Part shown: positions 1 to 5,818 of the stretch, one piece after another | Position numbering within the stretch: position 1 is the first letter of the stretch | Layout of the letters: the number at the start of each line of letters is the position of its first letter | From: DASPXY01 sp038227745 | Lineage (GTDB): Bacteria; Planctomycetota; Planctomycetia; Gemmatales; Gemmataceae | Direction of reading: 5' to 3' | Assembly (NCBI GenBank): GCA_038227745.1 | Contig: JBBRPS010000470.1 | Location: forward strand, 1-8,280 | Length of the DNA stretch: 8,280 nt | Program-made: the position numbers and the translations under genes | Notes under the pieces: generated by a model | The model's input: only the letters and a program-made list of their open reading frames with translations | Databases searched by the model: none | Told to the model about the DNA's origin: nothing

Positions 1-64
1 CCGGAAAAAATGGCTAGTTGGCAACTTGCCCCACGTCCTTTGAGGCGCTCTTATGATTCTGTAA

Positions 65-1648
65 TTACATCCCCCTCCTGTCCATGCGCCGCACCGCGGC
101 CCGTGCCTCCTCGGTCAGCCACGCCCCCGGCGCCCCCTCCGCCAACCGCCCCAGCAGCGCCCGCGCTTCCCGCGTGCCGATTCGCTCAAGCGCTTGCAGG
201 GTCCGCGTCTGCCGCAGTTCGTCGGAGTTCCCAGGGCGCTTCGCGTACTGTTCGAGGAGCGACTGCACGCGCGTGCGCACCTCGGTGGAGGCCTGGCCCT
301 TGAGGGCGGCGCGCAGGTCCGCCTCAATGCCCGCCCCGAGCTTCTTCAGCTCGCCGAAGGCCGCCTGCCGCACCGCGAAGCGCTTGCTGTCGAGCTTCGC
401 CAACAACTCGCGCACGCGCGGCCCCGACGGCGCTACCGGCTGCACCTTGTCCCTCAGCAGCGCGACGGCGGCGTTGCCCGCCAGCGCGAGCGCCCACAGC
501 GACTCATAGGCCGACGTCGCGTTCTCGCCGGCGAGGGCGGCCCAGTGCCGGTCGAACGCCTCGACCGTCAGATCGTCGGCGCGCTTGCCGGCAGCCCAGC
601 CGGCCGGCGCCAGGTCGAGGAAATGCACCGAACCGTCGAGGCGCCCCACCGCCGCCTTGCGGCCGTCCGGCGAGACGGCGACGACGATGGCTCCGTCCTC
701 ACCGGGGTGCAGGACGTCCTTGCCGGTGGCGACCTCCCACAGGCCGACGCGGCGGTCGCGCGTCTCGTTCTCGATCACGAACCGGCCGAGGTGCTGGCGG
801 CTGCCCCACGCCGTCGCCAGGAACTTGCCGTCGGGCGAGAAGGCGACGGCAGTGCCGTACCCCTTCGCCGAGAGCAGCTCCTTGCCGGACGTCGTGGCCA
901 CGCCGAGGCGGCCGCCGCCCTGGATGCTCACGCCCTTGCCGATCGGCATGCCGGTGATGAACATGCCGCCCGCGGCGACGCTCTGGTCGTCGGGATTGAA
1001 CGCGACCACCGTGCCCGTCAGCGACAGCTTGCGCACCTCCTTGCCGGTCGCGGGGTCCCAGAGTCGCACCTGGTCGGCGTGGATGGCGCCGATGAAGAAC
1101 CCCGGCACGACCGCCGCGGCGGTACCGCCCGAGGCGAGCAGCTTACTGTCCGGCGAGAACGCCAGGCCGGTGACCTTGGTCTCATGGCCGTGGAACCGGC
1201 GCAGCAGCTTGCCGGTGGCCAGGTCCCAGAGGCGGATGCTCTTGTCGCCGCCGCCCGCCGCGACGGTCTTGCCGTCCGGCGAGACGGCGACGGCGATGAC
1301 CTCCTGCTGGTTGCCTTCAAAGGTCCGGATGGGCTTCAGAGTGGCGGCGTCCCAAAGGCGGACGAGCTTGTCGCCGCCGGCGGTGACGACGTGCTTGCCG
1401 TCGGGCGACAGGGCGGCCCCGTAGACGCATTCCTGGTGTGCCTCGGTGCGGCGCACCTCCCTGCCGCTCGCGACTTCATAGACGCGGAGACTGCCGTCGA
1501 GGCCGGCGGAAAGGAGCGTCTTGCCGTCGGGGCGGAAGAGGACGGCGCGCGCCTCGGTGCGGTTGGTCGGCGGCTGGGCCCACGCCGGCACCGCGAGGCC
1601 GAACGTCGCGGCCAGGGCGAGCACCAGGGTTCCATGCACACGCGACAT
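65..1648 (-). CDS. Exported WD40 beta-propeller protein with HEAT-like C-terminal tail
   Basis: 527 aa. The start at 1648 is chosen because a strong AGGAGGT lies about 5 nt upstream and the protein then opens with a clean Sec signal peptide (residues 1-24, ending AWA before Q25). Seven WD-type blades can be followed: about 34-68, 75-105, 117-147, 158-205, 212-258, 265-312 and 319-347. They carry repeated SPDGK turns and LWD/LWE-ATGK strand ends, enough for a closed propeller. Blades 4, 5 and 6 contain extra loops of roughly 15-20 residues. Residues 360-527 are alpha-helical and HEAT/PBS-like (LLAKLDSKRFAVRQAA; ALERIGTREARALLGRLAEG). This WD40-plus-tail layout is common in Gemmata-like planctomycetes. 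The likely role is extracytoplasmic protein-protein scaffolding; no enzymatic motif is visible. It is the last gene of the minus-strand block, 113 bp beyond the DUF1802 gene. The partner is unknown. Confidence 0.9.
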   Translation of the reverse strand: MSRVHGTLVLALAATFGLAVPAWAQPPTNRTEARAVLFRPDGKTLLSAGLDGSLRVYEVASGREVRRTEAHQECVYGAALSPDGKHVVTAGGDKLVRLWDAATLKPIRTFEGNQQEVIAVAVSPDGKTVAAGGGDKSIRLWDLATGKLLRRFHGHETKVTGLAFSPDSKLLASGGTAAAVVPGFFIGAIHADQVRLWDPATGKEVRKLSLTGTVVAFNPDDQSVAAGGMFITGMPIGKGVSIQGGGRLGVATTSGKELLSAKGYGTAVAFSPDGKFLATAWGSRQHLGRFVIENETRDRRVGLWEVATGKDVLHPGEDGAIVVAVSPDGRKAAVGRLDGSVHFLDLAPAGWAAGKRADDLTVEAFDRHWAALAGENATSAYESLWALALAGNAAVALLRDKVQPVAPSGPRVRELLAKLDSKRFAVRQAAFGELKKLGAGIEADLRAALKGQASTEVRTRVQSLLEQYAKRPGNSDELRQTRTLQALERIGTREARALLGRLAEGAPGAWLTEEARAAVRRMDRRGM

Positions 1649-1685
1649 TTGCCACCTCCTGAACGGGAGAATCGCGGAAGGCCCA

Positions 1686-1720
1686 CGCCCGGCCGGGGGA
1701 GGACGGGTGGGTGCCGGGCG
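1686..1720. other. GC-rich inverted repeat with overlapping G-quadruplex motif
   Basis: In the 113-bp gap between the DUF1802 stop and the WD40 start, CGCCCGGC (1686-1693) is the exact reverse complement of GCCGGGCG (1713-1720), leaving a 19-nt loop. On the plus strand, G-runs at 1695-1699, 1705-1707, 1709-1711 and 1716-1718 are separated by loops of 5, 1 and 4 nt, which meets the usual G3+N1-7 quadruplex rule. There is no T-tract, so it is not a canonical intrinsic terminator. It may slow or stop transcription coming from the DUF1802 gene, or form in the template strand ahead of the WD40 gene. In DNA this GC-rich, chance occurrence is quite possible. Confidence 0.3.
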
Positions 1721-1761
1721 CGGAGCTGGCTTGCCGTTTCGCGCTCTTCCTCCCCTCGTCG

Positions 1762-2334
1762 CTACGCCAGCGCCGTCGGGTTGAGCAGCAGGTCGAGACT
1801 GTGGTGCAGGTCGTCCATCGACTTGTCGCTCAGCACCGGCACCGCCCCCTCGGTCGGTAGCTCGCGCTCCAGCTCGACCCAGCTGCGGCAGCCCTCGTAG
1901 TAGGCGGTGTCGGGCAGCTCGAATGCCTGCGCCGCGCGGTAGACGCGCACCGGCATCACGAACAGGCCGGGCCGCCGGTACTCGAAGCGCTTCCGCACCG
2001 TCTCGTCGGACCAGAAGTGCAGGTGCGCCAGCACCAGCGCCGCCACCAGGTCGTGAACGTGGTACACGCCGGTGACCTCGGCAAAGTGGCTCAGGCGCAC
2101 CACGCCCGCGGGCGGTCGCTCGGACTCGGCCTGCTGCAGCAGCGGCAGCGCCTCGGGCCGCAGTCCCTTGGCCTGCTGGTGCGTCCACGTCGGGAACAGC
2201 CAGAAGCGCGTCTGCTCCAGGCGGAACTCGCCGCCGGCCTCGGCGACGCCGCCCTTGCGCAGGATCAGCCCCTGCTTGCCCTCGGCCAGCGCCTTGCAGA
2301 TCGCGGCCCACTCCTTGAATGCGTGCTGGAGCAT
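1762..2334 (-). CDS. DUF1802 family protein
   Basis: 190 aa. The N-terminus AFKEWAAICKALAEGKQGL is followed by ILRKGGV (25-30 region) and an FWLFPTWTHQQ segment (44-54). Later come LAHLHFWSDE (102-111), VRKRFEYRRPGLFV (113-126) and MPVRVYR (127-133). This order of motifs is the pattern I recognise as DUF1802, and the length is near the family norm. No signal peptide or membrane segment is visible, so it should be cytoplasmic. The family has no established biochemical function, and I see no classical catalytic triad or metal site, although conserved His, Trp and Arg residues are present. A GAGGG about 8 nt before the ATG is an acceptable ribosome binding site. It lies downstream of gpsA, with a 120-bp gap that holds the long palindrome. 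Confidence 0.85.
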   Translation of the reverse strand: MLQHAFKEWAAICKALAEGKQGLILRKGGVAEAGGEFRLEQTRFWLFPTWTHQQAKGLRPEALPLLQQAESERPPAGVVRLSHFAEVTGVYHVHDLVAALVLAHLHFWSDETVRKRFEYRRPGLFVMPVRVYRAAQAFELPDTAYYEGCRSWVELERELPTEGAVPVLSDKSMDDLHHSLDLLLNPTALA

Positions 2335-2377
2335 CGGCGTCGCCCTCGTTGAGGGTTATCCTCGGCGCGGGAGGTCT

Positions 2378-2434
2378 GACACAAGCCCGAAGCGCCAGCG
2401 AGGGGATCCCTCGCTGGCGCTTCGGGCTTGTGTC
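2378..2434. repeat. Perfect 27-bp inverted repeat, 3-nt loop; dispersed planctomycete-type palindrome
   Basis: The left arm 2378-2404 (beginning GACACAAGCCCGAAGCGCCA) is the exact reverse complement of the right arm 2408-2434, with only GAT between them. It starts 20 bp past the gpsA stop and ends 43 bp before the DUF1802 start, entirely between genes. From memory, near-identical arms (ACAAGCCCGAAGCGCCAGCG) occur many times in Gemmata-like planctomycete genomes and create recurring spurious peptides such as ARSASEG and SPKRQRG; both appear here if the element is translated. No T-tract follows on either strand, so it is not a standard intrinsic terminator, but the RNA hairpin would be extremely stable. 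No transposase gene is nearby. A REP/MITE-like element that also protects or ends the gpsA transcript is the favoured reading. Confidence 0.85.
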
Positions 2435-2454
2435 GGGCGCCGCCCTCGCCCGGG

Positions 2455-3459
2455 TTACCAGTTCCTCTCACTCTTCGGCTCGCGCAGCATCAGGTCATCG
2501 ACGGCGGCGCGCGGGCCCTTGTCCTCATACAGGACGCGGTAGACCTCGGCGGCGATCGGCATGGCGATGCCCATCCGCGCCGCCCGCTCGTGGACGCTGC
2601 GGGCCGTGTAGACGCCCTCGGCGACCATGTTCATCCGCGCGAGGATCTGCGGCAGCTTCTCGCCGCGCGCCAGGCTCTCGCCGACATGGCGGTTGCGGCC
2701 GTGCCGGCTTATGCAGGTCGTGATCAGGTCGCCGATCCCCGCCAGGCCGTGGAACGTCTGCGGCTCCGCCCCCAGCGCCACGCCGAACCGCGCCATCTCC
2801 ACCACGCCGCGCGTCAGCAGCGCCGCCTTGGCGTTGTCGCCGAACCCCAGCCCGTCGCCGATGCCGGCCGCGATGCCGATCACGTTCTTCAGCGCCCCCG
2901 CCAGCTCGACGCCGGTCATGTCCAGGTTCGTGTAGACGCGGAAGCGGTCGGTGCTGAAATGCTGCTGGATCCAGCGCGCCAGGTCGTAGTCGGCGCTGGC
3001 CGCGACTACGCTGGTCGGCAGGCCGCGGCCGACCTCCTCCGCGTGACTCGGCCCGCTCAGCACTGCCAGCCGCTCGACGCCGACCGTCTGCCGCAGGATG
3101 TCCGTGGGCCGGCAGAACGTGTCGATCTCCAGCCCCTTGGCCAGGCTCACCATCGGGCAGTCGCGACCCAGGGCGGGGGCGATGCGCTGCAGGGTCGAGC
3201 GCAGGTGGACCGTGGGGACGGCAACGACGACGAGGTCGGCGCCGGCGACGGCCTCGGCGGCGTCGGTGGTGAGCAGGACGCTCGGGGGGATGGGTACGCC
3301 GGGGAGGAGGCGGACGTTCTCGCGGCGCTCGTGCAGCTCACGAGCGTTCTCGGGGCGGGCGCTCCAGAGGGCGACACGGTGGTCGGGATCCTGGGCGAGG
3401 ACCAGGCTGACCGCGGTCCCCCAGGCGCCGGCGCCGAGGATGGCGAAGGTGGTTGGCAT
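2455..3459 (-). CDS. gpsA: NAD(P)-dependent glycerol-3-phosphate dehydrogenase
   Basis: 334 aa, the usual GpsA length. It reduces dihydroxyacetone phosphate to sn-glycerol-3-phosphate, the backbone precursor for phospholipids, in the cytoplasm. The Rossmann motif GAGAWG is at residues 9-14. SLAKGLE (105-111, active-site-region K108), SGPSHAEEV (135-143), LAGALKNV with the catalytic-type lysine K191, NAKAALLTRG (209-218), GLAGIGDLITTC (238-249) and the substrate-contacting R255-N256 are all present, so it should be active. The start at 3459 is preferred because the Rossmann strand follows directly. The open frame runs upstream to 3591, but that extension is low-complexity Arg/Pro. A GGAGG lies 15 nt ahead of this ATG; an in-frame GTG at 3471 is closer to it (3 nt) and would add four residues. 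The gene is transcribed divergently from the 74-aa gene. Confidence 0.97.
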   Translation of the reverse strand: MPTTFAILGAGAWGTAVSLVLAQDPDHRVALWSARPENARELHERRENVRLLPGVPIPPSVLLTTDAAEAVAGADLVVVAVPTVHLRSTLQRIAPALGRDCPMVSLAKGLEIDTFCRPTDILRQTVGVERLAVLSGPSHAEEVGRGLPTSVVAASADYDLARWIQQHFSTDRFRVYTNLDMTGVELAGALKNVIGIAAGIGDGLGFGDNAKAALLTRGVVEMARFGVALGAEPQTFHGLAGIGDLITTCISRHGRNRHVGESLARGEKLPQILARMNMVAEGVYTARSVHERAARMGIAMPIAAEVYRVLYEDKGPRAAVDDLMLREPKSERNW

Positions 3460-3511
3460 CGTTGGCGGCACGGGCCTCCGGCTGGGGCGACGCGGGACGG
3501 TGCTGCCGGCT

Positions 3512-3517
3512 ATTATA
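3512..3517 (-). promoter_or_regulatory. Candidate -10 element for gpsA
   Basis: Read on the minus strand this is a perfect TATAAT, the only such hexamer I noticed in the divergent region and unusual in such GC-rich DNA. It would start transcription around 3505, giving a 5' leader of about 45 nt before gpsA. No good TTGACA match lies 16-18 bp upstream. The overlapping plus-strand hexamer TATTAT (3511-3516) is one mismatch from consensus and could serve the divergent 74-aa gene, again without a clear -35. Confidence 0.4.
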
Positions 3518-3632
3518 CGCACGCCGCGCGGCCGTCCCCGGGAAAAGGCCGAAGTCGCCGGCCCCTTCCTGCCGATGGTTGGAGAGAGCACTCACAAGAC
3601 TGCGAGTGCCGGACGGACGCCGGCGCGGCCGC

Positions 3633-3650
3633 GTGCGGCCCTTGCCGCAC
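3633..3650 (+). other. Hairpin in the leader of the 74-aa gene
   Basis: GTGCGGC (3633-3639) and GCCGCAC (3644-3650) form a perfect 7-bp stem with loop CCTT, extendable by two CG pairs past one mismatch. It ends 45 nt before the start codon and leaves the ribosome binding site free. It could be a leader structure or transcript stabiliser, or simply a chance hairpin in GC-rich DNA. Confidence 0.25.
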
Positions 3651-3695
3651 ACGCCCAGCCAGCCGGCGGACCGCCATGCTACAGGGAGGTATGGA

Positions 3696-3920
3696 ATGGC
3701 TGCGCAACTGCGTGTGTATCCCTCGACGCAAGACTCGCCCGTCGCCCAGGCCCAGAAGCCGACGGTGCGGGTGAGCCTGCGGGACATGCTGCCCCTGGTG
3801 GCGCTGGCCCAGCGCCGGAATTACCTCTGGCTCCAGGATTTCCTGGACGACGAGGTCACGATCACCCCCGACCTTTACGAGGTCCTCCGGGCGTTCTGTT
3901 CCTACCGGCCGTCCGCATAA
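3696..3920 (+). CDS. Conserved small protein, planctomycete type, function unknown
   Basis: 74 aa. The start at 3696 has GGGAGGT 5 nt upstream, a strong ribosome binding site; a longer in-frame reading from 3453 has no such support and lies over the gpsA promoter region. The protein has a short variable N-terminus (1-22) and then a dense block, VSLRDMLPLVALAQRRNY (26-43), followed by LQDFLDDEVTITPDLYEVL (46-64). The acidic DDEVTI core and the following helix look like a small folded cytoplasmic domain; there is no signal peptide or membrane segment. I recall similar short proteins (V-L-x-E-V-L-P-L-L and DDEVTIxxDLYEV) in planctomycetes, with no function assigned. Composition matches the GC-rich surroundings. 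It is transcribed with, or independently of, the aldolase gene 137 bp downstream. Confidence 0.8.
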   Translation: MAAQLRVYPSTQDSPVAQAQKPTVRVSLRDMLPLVALAQRRNYLWLQDFLDDEVTITPDLYEVLRAFCSYRPSA

Positions 3921-3950
3921 CTGCGTCCGCCTCTCCCCCGACCGGCGACC

Positions 3951-3995
3951 GTACCCCCGCCCGCCCAGCCCGCGGCGGGTGGGGTACTTGTACCC
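3951..3995 (+). promoter_or_regulatory. Overlapping, mutually exclusive hairpins before the aldolase gene
   Basis: GTACCCC (3951-3957) plus GCCCGCC (3959-3965) pairs with GGCGGGT (3974-3980) plus GGGGTAC (3981-3987). This makes a 14-bp stem with one bulged C, one G-U pair and an 8-nt loop. The same GGGTA (3982-3986) can instead pair with TACCC (3991-3995) across a 4-nt loop, so the two structures compete. The element starts 30 bp after the 74-aa stop and ends 62 bp before the aldolase ATG. No U-tract follows. It could be a terminator-like barrier, a processing site or an attenuator-like leader; none is demonstrated. Confidence 0.35.
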
Positions 3996-4057
3996 GCAGG
4001 CCCGCTTCCCCAAGATACCCCCGGTTTCACCTTCGCGGCAACGCAGGAGGCCCGGGC

Positions 4058-4834
4058 ATGGGAGCGCGTCTGAAAGAGCTGCTGGCACAGGGCAAGCTGG
4101 TGCGGGTCTTCGGTCTCGGCCAGCTCTGTCACCCCAAGTTCGTCGAGATCGTCGGCTTCGACGGCGGCTACGACGCCGTGTGGCTCGACCAGGAGCACGC
4201 CGGCCTGACGGTCGCCCAGATCGAACAGGCGGCGCGTGCCGCCCGCCTGGCCGGGCTGGACTCGTTCGTGCGCCTGGCACCCACGGACTACGCCACGGTG
4301 ATGCGGCCGCTGGAGGCCGGCGCCGGCGGCGTCATGGCCGCCCAGGTCCGCGGGGCACGCCAGGCCGAGGACGTGGTGCGCTGGGCACGCTTCCACCCCG
4401 AGGGCCTGCGCGGCGTCAACGGCACCGGCATCGACGGCCGCTACGGCACCCTTCCCCTGGCGGAATACCTCCGCCGCAGCAACGCCGACACCTTCGTCGC
4501 CATTCAGATCGAGCACGCCGACGCCGTGGAAGATGTGGAGAGCATCGCCGCGGTTCCGGGCGTGGACCTGCTGTTCATCGGCCCGGCGGACCTGAGCCAG
4601 TCGATGGGGATCCCCGGCGAGTGGGAGCACCCGCGGCTGTGGCAGGCGTACGAGCGCGTGGCGCGGGCGGCGGCGGATCGGCGCGTGCCGTGGGCGATCC
4701 TGCCGCCGCACGCGGAGCACGCGCGGCGCTTCGTCGGCATGGGTTGCCGGATGCTGTCGCTGGGCCTGGACGTGTGGGCGGTGCAGCGCGGGCTGAAGGC
4801 GTTCCTGGGGGAGTACGCGGTGGTGACCCTGTAA
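4058..4834 (+). CDS. HpcH/HpaI aldolase/citrate lyase family protein
   Basis: 258 aa, typical for class II pyruvate-type aldolases of the HpaI/RhmA/GarL group, which split or join 2-keto-3-deoxy sugar acids and related compounds using a divalent metal. AGGAGG 7 nt before the ATG at 4058 fixes the start. The signature residues are in place: DQEHAGL (44-50, catalytic-type H47), VRLAP with R72, and metal ligands E152 (IQIEHAD) and D178 in LFIGPADLSQSMG (172-184). The stretch where HpaI has its Pro-Met-Val segment reads GGVMAAQVRGARQAE here (90-104), followed by HPEGLRGVNGTGIDGRYG (113-130). This suggests a subfamily with a different substrate, so no gene symbol is given. There is no export signal. 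No sugar-acid catabolic genes sit beside it, so the substrate cannot be read from context. Confidence 0.9.
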   Translation: MGARLKELLAQGKLVRVFGLGQLCHPKFVEIVGFDGGYDAVWLDQEHAGLTVAQIEQAARAARLAGLDSFVRLAPTDYATVMRPLEAGAGGVMAAQVRGARQAEDVVRWARFHPEGLRGVNGTGIDGRYGTLPLAEYLRRSNADTFVAIQIEHADAVEDVESIAAVPGVDLLFIGPADLSQSMGIPGEWEHPRLWQAYERVARAAADRRVPWAILPPHAEHARRFVGMGCRMLSLGLDVWAVQRGLKAFLGEYAVVTL

Positions 4835-4859
4835 CAGGCAGGGCGTCGCGCGGTATCAT
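4831..4859 (+). promoter_or_regulatory. Candidate sigma70-type promoter for the 92-aa/dCTP-deaminase pair
   Basis: GTAACA (4831-4836, four of six matches to TTGACA, overlapping the aldolase stop codon) and TATCAT (4854-4859, five of six matches to TATAAT) are separated by exactly 17 nt. Transcription would begin near 4866, leaving a leader of about 37 nt before the 92-aa start. The match is moderate and planctomycete promoter rules are loosely known. Confidence 0.4.
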
Positions 4860-4902
4860 GGCATCGAGTCGTCACCTGTCCCCTGTGCAGGAGTGTGAGA
4901 TC

Positions 4903-5181
4903 ATGCCCCAGGTAATTTGTGAGAAAGTGGGCCGCGGGTTCCGGGACTCCGAGCGCACGGCCGTCGTGAAGGATATCTATGGCCACCGTGAGTACATCCG
5001 TGTCGAACATGATTTTCTGACCGTGGTCGGGGAGAAGACATATCTCCCCGTCGGAGTCGTGTGCGTTGATGAGAAGCACGATGCGGTGCTGATCGAGTTC
5101 CCGCACGAACCCGACAGTGGGGGCAACCGCATCTGGGTGCATTCCGGGGATATGCTTCAGCGTAACGGGGCGGCCCAATGA
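4903..5181 (+). CDS. 92-aa conserved-looking protein of unknown function, coupled to dCTP deaminase
   Basis: The start at 4903 has AGGAG 9 nt upstream; an in-frame GTG at 4885 is less likely because it would overlap that site. The protein is probably beta-rich and soluble: RTAVVKDIYGHREYIRVEHDFL (18-39, alternating hydrophobics), TYLPVGVVCVDEKHDAVLIEF (46-66) and SGGNRIWVHSGDML (72-85). There is no signal peptide, membrane segment, zinc cluster or DNA-binding helix. The pattern suggests a small barrel or SH3-like fold, but that is inference. I have a weak recollection of similar planctomycete proteins and know of no function. Its TGA overlaps the ATG of the deaminase gene (ATGA), implying coupled translation. 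Bases 4921-5160 are 143/240 GC, about 60%, lower than the aldolase gene before it. Confidence 0.75.
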   Translation: MPQVICEKVGRGFRDSERTAVVKDIYGHREYIRVEHDFLTVVGEKTYLPVGVVCVDEKHDAVLIEFPHEPDSGGNRIWVHSGDMLQRNGAAQ

Positions 5182-5771
5182 TCCTCTCTGACCGGGAGAT
5201 CCGCGCCGCCCTGACGAGGCGGGGGATCCGGATCACCCCCGATCCGTCCGGGGATGTCCGCGTTTGGTCGTCCACGGCACTCGATCTTCGCCTGGCAGCG
5301 CAGCTCCGGTTCTGGGATCTGACCAGGGAAGGGGCGCCCGCGTCCTTCTCACCCGCGGATCCCGGCTTTGATTTCCTGGCGCTCTTGGAGCTATTCGGCA
5401 GAGTCGTTGACATCTCTGACAACGGCTATCCGCTCAAGCCTGGTGAGTTTTGCCTGGGCTGGACGATCGAGAAAATCCAACTCCCTTACCGCTCGCGCAT
5501 CGCCGCTCGCGTCGAGGGCAAGAGCAGTCTGGCGCGGTTGGGCCTGGGAGTCCACGTCACGGCGCCCACCATTCACGCCGGCTTTGGCTTCAACGACGAA
5601 GACCCCACGTTCGTCGGTAACCCGATCCAGCTCGAGATCTGGAACACCGGGCCGCTTCCTATTGTGTTCAAGGCCGGGATGAGGATCTGCCAGCTGATCT
5701 TTGAGTTGGTCGATGGCACGCCGGAACAGGGCTACAGCGGCCGCTTCTCCGTGCAAGGGCCGCCTACGTGA
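5178..5771 (+). CDS. dcd: dCTP deaminase family protein (trimeric dCTP deaminase/dUTPase fold)
   Basis: 197 aa, normal for Dcd, which deaminates dCTP to dUTP (some members continue to dUMP) to feed thymidylate synthesis. The frame begins MILSDREIRAAL, the classic Dcd opening, and LDLRL (35-39) follows. LKPGEFCLGWTIEKIQLP (86-103), EGKSSLARLGLGVHVTAP (113-130), QLEIWNTGPLPI (151-162, catalytic-type E153) and GMRICQLIFE (167-176) are clear. The C-terminal GYSGRFSVQG (185-194) resembles the lid that closes over the phosphates. Differences from the E. coli enzyme as I remember it: K115 for Arg before SSLAR, APT for AHR after VT (129-131), and an extra loop around 138-148. Activity may therefore be dCTP deamination, the bifunctional reaction, or a related one. 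Translation is probably coupled to the 92-aa gene by a 4-bp overlap. The segments counted are about 60% GC. Confidence 0.88.
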   Translation: MILSDREIRAALTRRGIRITPDPSGDVRVWSSTALDLRLAAQLRFWDLTREGAPASFSPADPGFDFLALLELFGRVVDISDNGYPLKPGEFCLGWTIEKIQLPYRSRIAARVEGKSSLARLGLGVHVTAPTIHAGFGFNDEDPTFVGNPIQLEIWNTGPLPIVFKAGMRICQLIFELVDGTPEQGYSGRFSVQGPPT

Positions 5772-5818
5772 TGGCCTTACCGAATGTGCCGGACGGCCTT
5801 GTAGCCCGGGAAAGCCGT

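Noticed and set aside
1..64. Possible gene or regulatory site left of the WD40 stop
   Set aside because: This short, more AT-rich stretch shows only a 5-bp inverted repeat (GGCAA/TTGCC) and a short run of A; nothing supports a feature.
194..1900. 568-codon plus-strand open frame antisense to the WD40 gene
   Set aside because: Arg/Ala/Gly-rich with no domain pattern. The minus strand encodes a clear seven-bladed propeller with signal peptide and ribosome binding site; the open frame is a high-GC shadow.
65..2311. Extension of the WD40 protein upstream to 748 aa
   Set aside because: The extra part is an out-of-frame shadow of the DUF1802 gene and would bury the signal peptide; the strong ribosome binding site supports the start at 1648.
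2378..2434. Reading the palindrome as an ordinary rho-independent terminator
   Set aside because: The stem is far longer than usual and no T-tract follows on either strand; a dispersed repeat explains it better, although it may still affect the gpsA transcript.
2428..3774. 448-codon plus-strand open frame antisense to gpsA
   Set aside because: Every GpsA motif is on the minus strand; the plus reading is low-complexity and runs through the intergenic palindrome.
4903..5771. Anti-phage nucleotide-depletion system
   Set aside because: The described defence dCTP deaminases that I recall are larger zinc-dependent deaminases with a kinase-like domain. This protein has the ordinary trimeric Dcd fold and no defence genes lie nearby; the idea stays open only as speculation.
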